Assembly (NCBI GenBank): GCA_020636405.1
Contig: JACJXW010000005.1
Location: 124,001 to 188,000, forward strand
Origin: Lewinellaceae bacterium
GTDB taxonomy: Bacteria; Bacteroidota; Bacteroidia; Chitinophagales; Saprospiraceae
Direction: 5' to 3'
Length of the DNA stretch: 64,000 bases
A program made the position numbers and the translations under genes. Positions 1 through 7,610 of the stretch are shown here, in pieces (the stretch's first letter is position 1; each line of letters begins with the position of its first letter). The notes beneath the pieces were generated by a model. It was not told the origin of the DNA, made no database searches, and saw only the letters and a program-made list of their open reading frames with translations.

Positions 1-539
1 GTTAGGGAAACGCCATGCTCCCGCATCCACTGGTACAGTTTGGATTGGTCCAGGAAGGGGTGAAACTCTACCTGATTGGTGAGGATCGGCAGGCCCATGT
101 CCAGCGCCTGTTTCAGTTGGCTGATGTTGAAATTGCTGACGCCGATGAAACGGGTGAGTCCCTTTTCCTGTGCTTTGGCCAGCTCTGCCAGGTAGCTCTC
201 CAGCGGCAGGGTGTGGTGCGGCCAGTGGATGAGCAGCAGGTCGACGTACCCCGATTGAAGTTTCTGCAGGCTTTCCTTCACGGAAGGGAGGAACCGCTTT
301 TTGTCCAGGTTGGAAGGCCATACCTTGGTCACCAGGAAAACCGCTTCGCGGGCGACGCCCGATTTTTTAATGCCTTGCCCGACGGCCTCTTCATTGGCGT
401 AGAACTGGGCGGTGTCGATGTGGCGGTAGCCCTCCTGCAGGGCCTGCCGGACGATCTCGCGGGCGGTGGCGCCCCGGGCGCCATAGGTGCCCAGGCCGAG
501 GGCGGGAATGGAGGTGTTCTGGATGGTGAGGTGTTGCAT
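1..539 (-). CDS. Aldo/keto reductase (partial, C-terminus outside window)
   Basis: Read leftwards from the ATG at 537-539, the frame stays open to the window edge, giving about 179 residues of a family that is normally about 270. The start IPALGLGTYG, the HIDTAQFY segment (catalytic Asp and Tyr), the LVTKVWP segment (catalytic Lys) and LLLIHWPH (catalytic His) together give the aldo/keto reductase tetrad, and IGVSNF follows as usual. The family reduces aldehydes and ketones with NADPH in the cytoplasm; the substrate cannot be read from this fragment. It is transcribed away from the toxin-antitoxin pair to its right. No frameshift is seen in the visible part. Confidence 0.88.
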   Translation of the reverse strand, partial: MQHLTIQNTSIPALGLGTYGARGATAREIVRQALQEGYRHIDTAQFYANEEAVGQGIKKSGVAREAVFLVTKVWPSNLDKKRFLPSVKESLQKLQSGYVDLLLIHWPHHTLPLESYLAELAKAQEKGLTRFIGVSNFNISQLKQALDMGLPILTNQVEFHPFLDQSKLYQWMREHGVSL

Positions 540-629
540 GGATTTGGATTATGAATTTTTCTTTCAATAGCCATTAAACCTTGTTTCGTTTCTTTTTTTT
601 ACGTATTTTGGTAATAAATAGAAACAAAT

Positions 630-1262
630 TTGAAGTTTATCGATTTTCAGGATGCCTTCTACGATTATACTGTTTTTTCTACCATTGAAGTAGAAAAAGT
701 GTTCCCAGGTTTTGACCGCAAGGTACTCGTCGCCTGGCAGAAGAAAGGTTACATTCAGAAAATCAGGAACAGCTGGTACCGGTTTAATAACCGCCAAATA
801 GTCGAAGAGGATCTGTTTTTTATTGCTAACAAGATCTATCATCCATCTTATATTTCCCTGGAATCAGCTTTGTCTTACTACCAGTTTATCCCTGAAGGTG
901 TTTTTAGCATCACCTCCATTAGTACTTTGAAGACGGTCCACTTTGATACTCCGATCGGTTATTTTCAGTATCGGAATGTTAAACCGGCACTTTTTTGGGG
1001 TTACCGGTTGGTTCGACAAAGAAGCAATCCGCTATCTGGTTGGTACAAGATTGCGACTGCTGAAAAAGCAGTCATCGATTTTCTATATCTGAATCCACAG
1101 TATGAAAAAGAACCTGATTTCGAAGGATTGCGTTTCAATTGGGAGGCCTTTGCCACCAAAGTTGACCTGGAAAAGATAAAACACTATCTGGGAAATATTC
1201 GATCTCCGGCATTGTCAGACCGAATGAAAAAATTTTTAAACGTTTTTTATGCTCAGCCTTGA
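630..1262 (+). CDS. AbiEi-like antitoxin / transcriptional regulator (type IV TA)
   Basis: A 210-residue protein resembling the AbiEi antitoxin family. An N-terminal winged-helix-like region (EVEKVFPGFDRKVLVAWQKK) is followed by YISLESALSYY, a TSISTLKT strand and ATAEKAVIDFLYL, the order seen in AbiEi C-terminal domains. The only usable start is TTG at 630, because an in-frame TAA lies at 615-617 and no ATG occurs until near the end. It overlaps the toxin gene by 14 nt, so the two are translationally coupled. In known AbiE systems the antitoxin represses the operon and counters the toxin without binding it stably; that role is inferred here. Confidence 0.78.
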   Translation: MKFIDFQDAFYDYTVFSTIEVEKVFPGFDRKVLVAWQKKGYIQKIRNSWYRFNNRQIVEEDLFFIANKIYHPSYISLESALSYYQFIPEGVFSITSISTLKTVHFDTPIGYFQYRNVKPALFWGYRLVRQRSNPLSGWYKIATAEKAVIDFLYLNPQYEKEPDFEGLRFNWEAFATKVDLEKIKHYLGNIRSPALSDRMKKFLNVFYAQP

Positions 1263-2025
1263 AGAAATTAAAAAATTCTATCCGGAAACCCTGCATGGGT
1301 TCGAGCGGTTTTTACTTAGGGAATACCTACAATATAAAATACTGGAAATTGTATTTGAATCCCCTTTTGGCTCTAAGTTGTCTTTTCTGGGAGGAACTTG
1401 CTTGCGCATTGTCCACAACAACAATCGATTTTCCGAAGACCTGGACTTCGACAATTTTGACCTCAGCCGGGAAAACTTTGAAGCTATTTCAGGCCTGATT
1501 GAACAAGAATTAACCCGGCAAGGCTTTGAAGTAGAGATCCGCAATGTATTCAAAGGAGCCTTTCACTGCCACGTTAAATTTCCCAATCTTCTTTTTGAAA
1601 GTAGATTGAGCGGGCATAGGGAAGAAAAGATCCTGATTCAACTGGATACGGAACCTCAATATTTTGAATTCCAGCCGGAAAAGCACATTGTAAACAAATT
1701 TGATGTTTTGATAAACATTCTGACAACCCCAATCGATATACTCCTTTCTCAAAAATTGTATGCCATTTGCAATCGTCCACGGCCCAAAGGCAGAGATTTC
1801 TTCGATGTGTCCTTTCTTATCCCCAGGACAAAGCCCAATTATGACTACCTGAATCAGAAGATGGGAGTGGCTAATGCTGAAGCATTGAAGGAAACCATAC
1901 TTGAAGCCTGTAAAAAAATTGATTTCGAATTCATGGTTAACGATGTTCGGGCGTTCCTGTTTAGCGCCAGAGATGAAAAGCGAATTCGCCTATTTATGGA
2001 GTATTTCGAACAAGTGGAATTATAA
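1249..2025 (+). CDS. AbiEii/AbiGii-family nucleotidyltransferase toxin
   Basis: A 258-residue protein with the signature motifs of AbiEii toxins: a GGTCLR turn followed by RFSEDLDF (the nucleotidyltransferase G-G/T and D-x-D metal site) at about residues 49-65, and a later conserved segment QKLYAICNRPRPKGRDFFD at about 169-187 that carries the family Lys/Arg/Asp residues. Known members are GTP-preferring nucleotidyltransferases that give reversible growth arrest and abort phage infection. The ATG at 1249 lies inside the 3' end of the antitoxin gene. No disabling mutation is seen, so the pair looks functional. Confidence 0.87.
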   Translation: MLSLEEIKKFYPETLHGFERFLLREYLQYKILEIVFESPFGSKLSFLGGTCLRIVHNNNRFSEDLDFDNFDLSRENFEAISGLIEQELTRQGFEVEIRNVFKGAFHCHVKFPNLLFESRLSGHREEKILIQLDTEPQYFEFQPEKHIVNKFDVLINILTTPIDILLSQKLYAICNRPRPKGRDFFDVSFLIPRTKPNYDYLNQKMGVANAEALKETILEACKKIDFEFMVNDVRAFLFSARDEKRIRLFMEYFEQVEL

Positions 2026-2043
2026 GGCCTTTCCTTTGTTGGG

Positions 2044-2760
2044 CTATTTTTTCCCTCTTCCCATCCTATTCCCCATCCCCCCCCACGGCCTGGCCTCAGC
2101 GGCAACGAATACATCCTCTCCCTGCATCTCCCCGATGAGTTTCACCTTTTCCCCTCTTTCCAGCAAGACTACCGGTGGGATGAAGGCTCCCCGGTACCGG
2201 ACCGTCCATTCCTTGCCCTGAAAATCCTTCAGTTGAAAGGCTTCCTGGCCGGTTTCTGTGATCTCGCCCGAGAGGTAACCCGCTTCGGGCATGGACCATA
2301 GTTTAACCTTTTTTTCCTGTACGCTTTCATAGATGCTGACATTCAGTGCGAAGGACTGTTCCAGGCGCTGCGCGCCCCCGCCGATGAAAAAGAGGGTGCC
2401 CAGCAGTATGCTCAACGCGGCGCTGTACCCCACCAGGCGTGCCAGGGTGAATTTGTAACCTCTGCGAGAGTATTGTATGCTGTACATGGAGATGAACAGA
2501 AAAACAACCAGCAGGATGATCCAGAAAAACGGCAGCAGGCCCAGGAAGAGCTCCAGCCCGGAGTGCGACAGGTGGCTGATGAGGTCAAAATCCGTTTGCT
2601 GGATAGCGAAGAGGATCACCGAAAAGGCCAGTGCCCCCAGTACGGCTGCCAGTCCGAAGGCGGCCCACAGGAGTTTGTTCTTTACCGCGAAATACCAGCG
2701 CGGAGCGGGTTCGGCCTGTTCTTCTTTGATCTTCTGCAGGAGTTTTTCGGAAGGTTTCAT
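2044..2760 (-). CDS. Three-helix membrane protein, probable anti-sigma partner
   Basis: A 238-residue protein with three hydrophobic helices at about residues 30-52, 70-97 and 104-130, and a C-terminal soluble domain of about 100 residues ending in a Gly/Arg/Lys-rich tail. Its ATG overlaps the stop of the upstream ECF sigma gene (ATGA at 2757-2760), so the two are translated together. Genes in this position in Bacteroidota commonly regulate the sigma factor, but no zinc-binding anti-sigma motif or FecR domain can be seen, so the anti-sigma role is inferred only from coupling. It could instead be an unrelated envelope protein. Confidence 0.6.
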   Translation of the reverse strand: MKPSEKLLQKIKEEQAEPAPRWYFAVKNKLLWAAFGLAAVLGALAFSVILFAIQQTDFDLISHLSHSGLELFLGLLPFFWIILLVVFLFISMYSIQYSRRGYKFTLARLVGYSAALSILLGTLFFIGGGAQRLEQSFALNVSIYESVQEKKVKLWSMPEAGYLSGEITETGQEAFQLKDFQGKEWTVRYRGAFIPPVVLLERGEKVKLIGEMQGEDVFVAAEARPWGGMGNRMGRGKK

Positions 2761-3350
2761 AACGATAAATTTTCAGGATGTTGTTCGGCGAGCTTTCGGA
2801 AGGCTTTTTTGGCCCGGTTGATGCGGGTGGCTACGGTGCCTTCCGGAATTTTCAGCACATCCGAGATCTCTTCATAACTCATGTTTTCCAGAAACTTCAA
2901 CACCAGTACTTCTTTGTATTTAACGGGCAGCTGGCCCAGCAGTTCGTGGATGTGCCGGTCCGTTTTTTCCAGCGCTTCGGGGTTGCCGGTTGGCGTTTCT
3001 TCCGGCAGGTTGGCGAATCGCGTATCGTCGTACATTTCTTTCTGGTCTTTACCAAAGGACTTCTTCCGGCGCAGGCAGGAGATGGCCTGGTTGTGCACGA
3101 TGCGGTACAGCCAGCTGGACAGCTTCAGGCCGGGGTCGAATGCGTTGAGGTTTTTCCAGATCTTCAGGAAGGCTTCCTGTAAGACATCTTCCGCTTCTTC
3201 GTCCGTTACTACCCCCATCCGTTTGACATAGCGGAGCAACCGGCCCTCGTACCGCTCGTACAGGCAGGAGAAGTAATCTACCTGTTCGAGCGACTTTTCG
3301 ACGAGTTCCCGGTCGCTCAATTTTCCGCATGTTTCTGGGGAAGGATGCAT
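2757..3350 (-). CDS. ECF-type RNA polymerase sigma-70 factor
   Basis: A 197-residue protein with region 2 at about residues 25-95 (LYERYEGRLLRYVKRMG, then DVLQEAFLKIWKNL and SWLYRIVHNQAI) and region 4 at about 130-185 (LPVKYKEVLVLKFLENMSYE, then DVLKIPEGTVATRINRAKKA, the helix-turn-helix). The spacing and length fit Bacteroidota ECF factors. It is the first gene of a two-gene unit with the overlapping membrane protein. Its targets are unknown; the adjacent DUF2202 and EF-hand genes are candidates by proximity only. Confidence 0.92.
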   Translation of the reverse strand: MHPSPETCGKLSDRELVEKSLEQVDYFSCLYERYEGRLLRYVKRMGVVTDEEAEDVLQEAFLKIWKNLNAFDPGLKLSSWLYRIVHNQAISCLRRKKSFGKDQKEMYDDTRFANLPEETPTGNPEALEKTDRHIHELLGQLPVKYKEVLVLKFLENMSYEEISDVLKIPEGTVATRINRAKKAFRKLAEQHPENLSL

Positions 3351-3390
3351 AGGTCATTTTTCTTGTGAGGGAAAAAGAAGGGCGGACATG

Positions 3391-3431
3391 CGGAGGCGCA
3401 AAGGGCGTGTCCACCGATCTTTGCGCCTCCG
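3391..3431. repeat. 13-bp perfect inverted repeat (hairpin) between two genes
   Basis: The arms CGGAGGCGCAAAG (3391-3403) and its exact complement (3419-3431) are separated by 15 nt. It lies between the end of the DUF2202 gene and the start of the sigma gene, both on the minus strand. There is no clean T-run directly after it, so it may be a REP-like element as much as a terminator. Its arm shares the GGCGCAAAG core with the repeat near 45.8 kb. Confidence 0.7.
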
Positions 3432-3450
3432 GCCTTTGGCCTCATGCTCG

Positions 3451-4464
3451 CTACTTCCCGCCGCCGTTGCCATTTCCGTTTCCGGGGTTGTTGCCGTTGC
3501 CGTTGCCAGGCCCGCTGTTGCCATTGCCAGGCCCGGAGCTGTTGTTGCCGTTATTCCCGTTCGGGCCGGAGCCATTGCAGGTGCCCGTACCGGCATTGCC
3601 GTTGTTATTGGGGCAGTTGCCATTGTTCCCGCCGTTCTGGTTCCCGTTGCCGGGGCCTTGATGCCCATTGGGCCCGCTGCCGTCGCAGGTGCCGGAGCCA
3701 TTGCCCATCCCGTTGCGGGGCCCATCGCCGGTGCAGGTGCCGCAGAGGCCTTCTCCTCTTTCCGGGCCCGTGCTGAGGATGACATCGTATTCTTCCGCAC
3801 TAATATACTGAACCTCGTAGGTACCGCCCAACTTTTCGAGTTCCCGGGTGAAGGCCCTCAGGTGGTTGCGCGATCCTTTGGCCAGGTTTTTGAACACGGC
3901 CAGGATGTCATCATTGTCGACAGCAAGGTTTTCGATGTTTTGCTGCAGGTCAAGAATGTCTACATCCTCAATGGTGGCGCCAACCGTAAGTGCTGCTTCC
4001 AGGCTTTCAGCACCTTGTTCCATCAGGCTGTTGTACAACCCTTGCAGGGTACTGTTCTGAAAAGCTCCGGCCGGTTGTTCTGCTGCCGGGTCCTCCAGTC
4101 CATACCGTTCGATAAGGCAGAGGACGGCATCCATATGACGTTGTTCCGAACGGGCTATGTTGGAAAAAACAGGAATGTTCCAACGCTCGTAGAGGTTCAG
4201 GTAGACGTCGCGGGCCAGTTTTTCTTCTTCGCGCATGAAGGCGAGGGCAGCCGTCTCTTCGTCGGACAAGTCTTCCGCGACGTAATTTGCGGCCAGGCAA
4301 CTACAGACATCACCCGGATTGGCCGCCAGGCCCCTGTCGGTTACTGCTATACCGTCCTCTGCTGCGGGATTAGCTTGTTCGGTTTTATCACATTGAGTGA
4401 AAAGCATGGCGAAACCGATTAAGAGTGCCACGCGGCTGATCCATCTTACCATTTGATCTTTCAT
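3451..4464 (-). CDS. DUF2202 (ferritin-like) lipoprotein with Gly/Asn-rich tail
   Basis: A 337-residue protein. A hydrophobic signal ends at FTQCDKTEQ, a lipobox-type Cys at about residue 25. Residues about 65-225 match the DUF2202 helical domain (EETAALAFMREEEKLARDVY, then SEQRHMDAV), whose Glu and His residues resemble ferritin-like metal ligands. The last 110 or so residues are a low-complexity Gly/Asn/Ser/Pro tail with spaced Cys residues (CGTCTGDG, TCDGSG, NCPN, TCNGSG). Function is unknown; metal binding or surface exposure through the tail is inference. It is divergent from the EF-hand gene. Confidence 0.8.
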   Translation of the reverse strand: MKDQMVRWISRVALLIGFAMLFTQCDKTEQANPAAEDGIAVTDRGLAANPGDVCSCLAANYVAEDLSDEETAALAFMREEEKLARDVYLNLYERWNIPVFSNIARSEQRHMDAVLCLIERYGLEDPAAEQPAGAFQNSTLQGLYNSLMEQGAESLEAALTVGATIEDVDILDLQQNIENLAVDNDDILAVFKNLAKGSRNHLRAFTRELEKLGGTYEVQYISAEEYDVILSTGPERGEGLCGTCTGDGPRNGMGNGSGTCDGSGPNGHQGPGNGNQNGGNNGNCPNNNGNAGTGTCNGSGPNGNNGNNSSGPGNGNSGPGNGNGNNPGNGNGNGGGK

Positions 4465-4713
4465 GACTGTATTTTTTTTGTTGAATTTTTTTCGCTTTCA
4501 ACTCCTGCTACGCGGCCCTCCGGCCTTTCTTTCACTTTTCAGTAATTTTTTTTTGGAAAGCGGTTATTCATCGGCCCGGAGGAGCCCGCTTCCATCCCTT
4601 CCGGCTGCCCTCCGGGGCCAAACCATGCAAGGGGCGGATGCCTTTGTGAAAGAAAATCGCCTGCCCTGCGTAGCATAGGTTGAAAGTTGATTGGATCATT
4701 AAAACTTACCATT

Positions 4714-5151
4714 ATGAAACCGGCAATAAATCTTAGAAAGTACGATGTACTTCTGGTTTTGGGCTTCGCCCTTTTCTTCGCGGTTGGCACGGCCAACGCT
4801 CAGTCCCGCCAGCAAGCCCGGGATTGCACCCGCTTTGCCCAGTGCGACCTGAACGGCGATGGTTTCATCGGCCAGAACGAATTTCGCAACGGCAACCTAT
4901 CAGGCTTTGATAAAGATGGCGACGGCCTGCTCTCGCGGAAGGAATACCGGACGATGAACAAATCACAAAAAGCGGACAAGGGCCAGGGCCAAGGGCGGCA
5001 GATGAAGGGCCAGGGCAACGGCCAGGGCCAGCGCGTGAACGCCAAGGGCGGCTGTGATGGACAAGGGCCTGGGCTGCAAAAAGGCTACCGCCAGGGCAGC
5101 GGGCAAGGTATGCGCGGGCAGGGCCGGGCTTCCGGCCGGGGACGGGGCTAG
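4714..5151 (+). CDS. Secreted EF-hand protein with Gly/Gln-rich tail
   Basis: A 145-residue protein from the ATG at 4714, chosen over an in-frame ATG 27 nt upstream because it gives a normal signal peptide (hydrophobic LLVLGFALFFAVGTANAQ). Two EF-hand loops follow, DLNGDGFIGQNEF and DKDGDGLLSRKEY, each with the Asp/Asn ligands and closing Glu. The remaining 65 or so residues are Gly/Gln/Arg rich repeats (GQGQGRQ, GQGNGQGQR). A calcium-responsive periplasmic or secreted protein is likely, role unknown. It is followed by a terminator-like hairpin at 5181-5214. Confidence 0.82.
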   Translation: MKPAINLRKYDVLLVLGFALFFAVGTANAQSRQQARDCTRFAQCDLNGDGFIGQNEFRNGNLSGFDKDGDGLLSRKEYRTMNKSQKADKGQGQGRQMKGQGNGQGQRVNAKGGCDGQGPGLQKGYRQGSGQGMRGQGRASGRGRG

Positions 5152-5180
5152 TTAAGGAGAAGGTATGATGAGTTTTGTTC

Positions 5181-5235
5181 AGTGGGCAGGAGGACGTTGC
5201 GCCTTCTGCTCACTGACGAAGCTACAATTTTCCCC
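5181..5235 (+). terminator. Terminator-like hairpin with conserved tail (copy A)
   Basis: An imperfect hairpin (left arm AGTGGGCAGGAGG, right arm CCTTCTGCTCACT) ends at 5214 and is followed by GACGAAGCTACAATTTTCCC. It lies 30 nt after the EF-hand stop codon. The right arm and tail closely match a second copy near 7.9 kb that follows the TonB receptor gene on the other strand. The rest of the 295-nt gap to the Crp/Fnr gene shows no gene. Confidence 0.6.
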
Positions 5236-5446
5236 AAACAATAAAGGGGACAGCAGACAACGCAAATTGTACTGCTGATTGATGAAAAGTGAAGGCTTGT
5301 TCACTATTAAGTGTTTTATTTTCAATTGTTTATCCCACATATGTGTGGTTTTTTTTCGAAAGGGCATGCCTGAAAAAGAAAGCCTCTTTCTGGAATCCAC
5401 GGTGGAAGGTTTGGAAGGGATACCTGCTCTTGAAGCTGAGGCATTC

Positions 5447-6076
5447 CTACTCCCCCAGCACCTCGATCCACCCCTGTTCGGCCTGCCGGACCACTCCTTC
5501 CTGTTCCAGCTTCTTCATCAGGCGGCTGATGACCTCCCGGGCGGACCCCAGGTCTTCGGCGATCTCGCGGTGGTGGATGTGAAGGCGGCGGGTTTTCATC
5601 AGGCGGGCCTTTTCGAGCAGGTAGGCCTTGAGGCGCTGGTCCATTCTGGCGAACAGGAGGTCCTGGATGGTGCCAAGAAGGTCAACGTAGCGCTGGCGGT
5701 ACTGGTGAAAATAAAAACGGTTGAAAGCAGGATAGCGGCCGATCCAGTCCTCCACCAGGCTGTTGGGAATGAGGACGGCCTCGGTGGCCGTCTCGGCAAC
5801 CGCGAACACCTGGCTGGGCATGTTCTCTACGATAGCCGTAAAAGACATGATACAGCTCTCCTCGGGCTGGATGTAGTAAAGCAGCAGGTCGCGCTCCTCA
5901 AATTTGGCGTACACCTTGATCAGGCCGGTGAGCACAAAGGGCACTGCCCGGACGTATTGCCCCTCCCGCAGGATCTCCGTTTGTACGGGAAAGGCCTGGC
6001 GGATACCTTTTTCCAGTATCTCGCGGCGTAAAAAAGAAGGGACTTTAGAGGGGCCCGGGTCGACGGTATGTTCCAT
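5447..6076 (-). CDS. Crp/Fnr-family transcriptional regulator
   Basis: A 209-residue protein with an N-terminal cyclic-nucleotide-binding-like beta roll (EGQYVRAVPFVLTGLIKVY, then LLYYIQPEESC), a dimerisation helix, and a C-terminal winged helix (HHREIAEDLGSAREVISRLM). No Cys cluster for an Fnr-type iron-sulfur centre is evident; only one Cys is seen. The effector is unknown. A perfect palindrome touches its start codon at 6077-6094, suggesting autoregulation. Fnr-like sites near 11.15 kb and 14.88 kb in the respiratory region make it a candidate regulator there (inference). Confidence 0.92.
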   Translation of the reverse strand: MEHTVDPGPSKVPSFLRREILEKGIRQAFPVQTEILREGQYVRAVPFVLTGLIKVYAKFEERDLLLYYIQPEESCIMSFTAIVENMPSQVFAVAETATEAVLIPNSLVEDWIGRYPAFNRFYFHQYRQRYVDLLGTIQDLLFARMDQRLKAYLLEKARLMKTRRLHIHHREIAEDLGSAREVISRLMKKLEQEGVVRQAEQGWIEVLGE

Positions 6077-6094
6077 GGTAACAGGATTGTTACC
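6077..6094. promoter_or_regulatory. Perfect palindrome abutting the Crp/Fnr start codon
   Basis: GGTAACA-N4-TGTTACC, with 7-bp arms, sits immediately before the ATG of the Crp/Fnr gene (ATG complement at 6074-6076). The size and symmetry fit a dimeric Crp/Fnr-type operator, likely autoregulatory. Because it would also lie in the mRNA next to the start codon, a translational effect is possible as well. Confidence 0.65.
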
Positions 6095-6125
6095 TCTAAG
6101 TTAGGATTTTCCGGGCATTGGGAGG

Positions 6126-6160
6126 TATCCATAGCATGGCGCCGGGCCATACTATGGATA
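6126..6160. repeat. Hairpin downstream of the DUF2892 gene
   Basis: TATCCATAG pairs with CTATGGATA (9 bp), then after one mismatch ATGGC pairs with GCCAT across a 5-nt loop. It lies 21 nt past the DUF2892 stop codon on the minus strand and upstream of the Crp/Fnr gene. No T-run follows, so it may be an mRNA-stabilising hairpin rather than a terminator. Confidence 0.55.
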
Positions 6161-6180
6161 GGTTCAGCAGGCAGGCAGCA

Positions 6181-6399
6181 TTATGCCGCCTTCCCTTCTT
6201 CCTTCGGGCAGGTGCTCAGGCCAAAGGGGAGGTACAGCGGGCAGAAGCTCACCAGGCTGGTCAACACGAATACCCCGGCCAGTACCAACAATACGATCCC
6301 GAGCGTACCGCTGATGACGTTGGTGAAGAAAAGCACGGCGATGAGGGCGGCGATGGCCACTCTGATGATCCGGTCGATATTTCCCATGTTCTTTTTCAT
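6181..6399 (-). CDS. DUF2892-family small inner-membrane protein
   Basis: A 72-residue protein from the ATG at 6397-6399 (an upstream in-frame start would add 14 non-conserved residues). It begins MKKNMGNIDRIIRV, has two hydrophobic helices and ends with FCPLYLPFGLSTCPKEE, the pattern of the YgaP-like DUF2892 family (usually an NxGxxDRxxR start and a C-P-x-Y segment). These often accompany rhodanese or redox genes; the function is not known. It lies upstream of the Crp/Fnr gene on the same strand, with about 100 nt between. Confidence 0.85.
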   Translation of the reverse strand: MKKNMGNIDRIIRVAIAALIAVLFFTNVISGTLGIVLLVLAGVFVLTSLVSFCPLYLPFGLSTCPKEEGKAA

Positions 6400-6501
6400 G
6401 ACAGTTGTTTTTCGGTTAATGAATTGGCTTAACAAGATCAAAATTCGGAAAAAGCGAAGGCAGAAGCTGTGACTGTAGTCACCACTTCCGTTTTTTTTGA
6501 A

Positions 6502-6915
6502 TTAGTTTTTCAATTTGATCTCGATCACGCCATTGGCACCCCGTACCCCATAGAAACCGGTCTCCGAAGGATTCTTCAATACCCTGATGGATTGAATGTC
6601 ATTGACCGATACGATATCCGAAGCTGCCCGCAGGCCACCGTTGATCGCCTGCCCGTTGATGACGAACAAGGGCTCCGTCCCGGCATTAAGGGAGTTGACG
6701 CCCCGAATGGTTACCCGGGCGTTGGGGCCGCTACCCGAAACGGAAACACCCGATAACTTGCGCAGGTGGTCGGAAAGGGAGATGTTCTGATCCGGGTTCT
6801 CTACTGAGGTATGGCTGATGTCTTCTTTAGGAGATTTGGGCACAACGGAGGATGAACCACAGGCACAAATTGCCAGAGCGCAAAGTCCCAGCAGGAAAAA
6901 TTGCGTAAGTTTCAT
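6502..6915 (-). CDS. Stand-alone TonB-receptor plug-domain lipoprotein
   Basis: A 137-residue protein from the ATG at 6913-6915, which gives a lipoprotein signal ending LCALAICACGSS (Cys at about residue 19). The rest matches a TonB-dependent receptor plug domain: DHLRKLSGVSVSG, ARVTIRGVNSL, EPLFVINGQ, VNDIQSIRVLKNPSETGFYG and GANGVIEI. No barrel follows. Such plug-only lipoproteins occur in Bacteroidota, but their role is unclear; they might gate or recruit TonB or another barrel. The neighbouring cytochrome gene is on the same strand but separated by about 170 nt. Confidence 0.8.
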   Translation of the reverse strand: MKLTQFFLLGLCALAICACGSSSVVPKSPKEDISHTSVENPDQNISLSDHLRKLSGVSVSGSGPNARVTIRGVNSLNAGTEPLFVINGQAINGGLRAASDIVSVNDIQSIRVLKNPSETGFYGVRGANGVIEIKLKN

Positions 6916-7088
6916 AGCAGAAGGGTTTAATGAATTGAACCGGTATTTAAGGCACGGGGGCCAAAAACACCTGGAATGGACAAACAATATTGAAACAACC
7001 CGGCCCGGCGTGCGGCCGAGTCCAATCTCTATTCCCATGCCTTTTCATTTATTACCATCATTCGGGGCCAGCTTACACCTGCTTCGGT

Positions 7089-7610
7089 TCATTCCATATT
7101 CAAGGCTGGCTTTACCTGCCCCCGGTGGCAGGTTGTACAATTCACGGCCGGCTGCTCGCTCTGCAGGTTGGGGATCTGGGAAAGCAACTCCTGGTTTATT
7201 TTGCCGGTCATCACCCACATGTCCCTTGCTACTTGTTTGGTGGGTTTGGCATCGCTTGCCCACTGGCCAAATTCGTGGCAGTGCCCGCACTTGACGCCGA
7301 GCGATTGGTTGAAGGCCATGCGCATGATGGGCAGTACCCTCCCGGCAGGCATGCCTTTCAGGATCTGTATGTTTTCAAACACTTCTTCCGCCGGCAGGTT
7401 CTCCTTACCCTTGACCTTTTCCTGGATGGCTGCTATAAAAGGAGGGACGGATGGCGGCGTTTCCGCCGGTTTCTCTGCTGCAACTTGTTCTTCGGCCGGC
7501 TCGGGCGCCGGAGTTGCCGTTGCCTTTTTAGCCGTACAGGAACTCCAGTTGAAGGTGCCCAGAAATAGAATGGAACAGAGCATTCCCATGACGAGTATCT
7601 GCTTTTTCAT
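7089..7610 (-). CDS. Diheme c-type cytochrome (reaction-centre cytochrome-like)
   Basis: A 173-residue protein from the ATG at 7608-7610. A signal sequence with a possible lipobox (NWSSCTAKK) leads to a Pro/Ala/Glu-rich linker, then a domain with two CxxCH sites: SLGVKCGHCHEFGQW and AVNCTTCHRGQ, separated by about 45 residues containing KQVARDMWVMTGKIN. This pattern matches the family named after the photosynthetic reaction-centre cytochrome subunit, here in a non-phototroph-looking context. It would be exported and matured by the ResB/CcsA system encoded at 11.4-14.1 kb. Redox partner unknown. Confidence 0.85.
   Translation of the reverse strand: MKKQILVMGMLCSILFLGTFNWSSCTAKKATATPAPEPAEEQVAAEKPAETPPSVPPFIAAIQEKVKGKENLPAEEVFENIQILKGMPAGRVLPIMRMAFNQSLGVKCGHCHEFGQWASDAKPTKQVARDMWVMTGKINQELLSQIPNLQSEQPAVNCTTCHRGQVKPALNME

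Noticed and set aside
7089..7610. Evidence for photosynthesis from the reaction-centre cytochrome family
   Set aside because: The family name comes from one member; no reaction-centre, bacteriochlorophyll or carotenoid genes are present.
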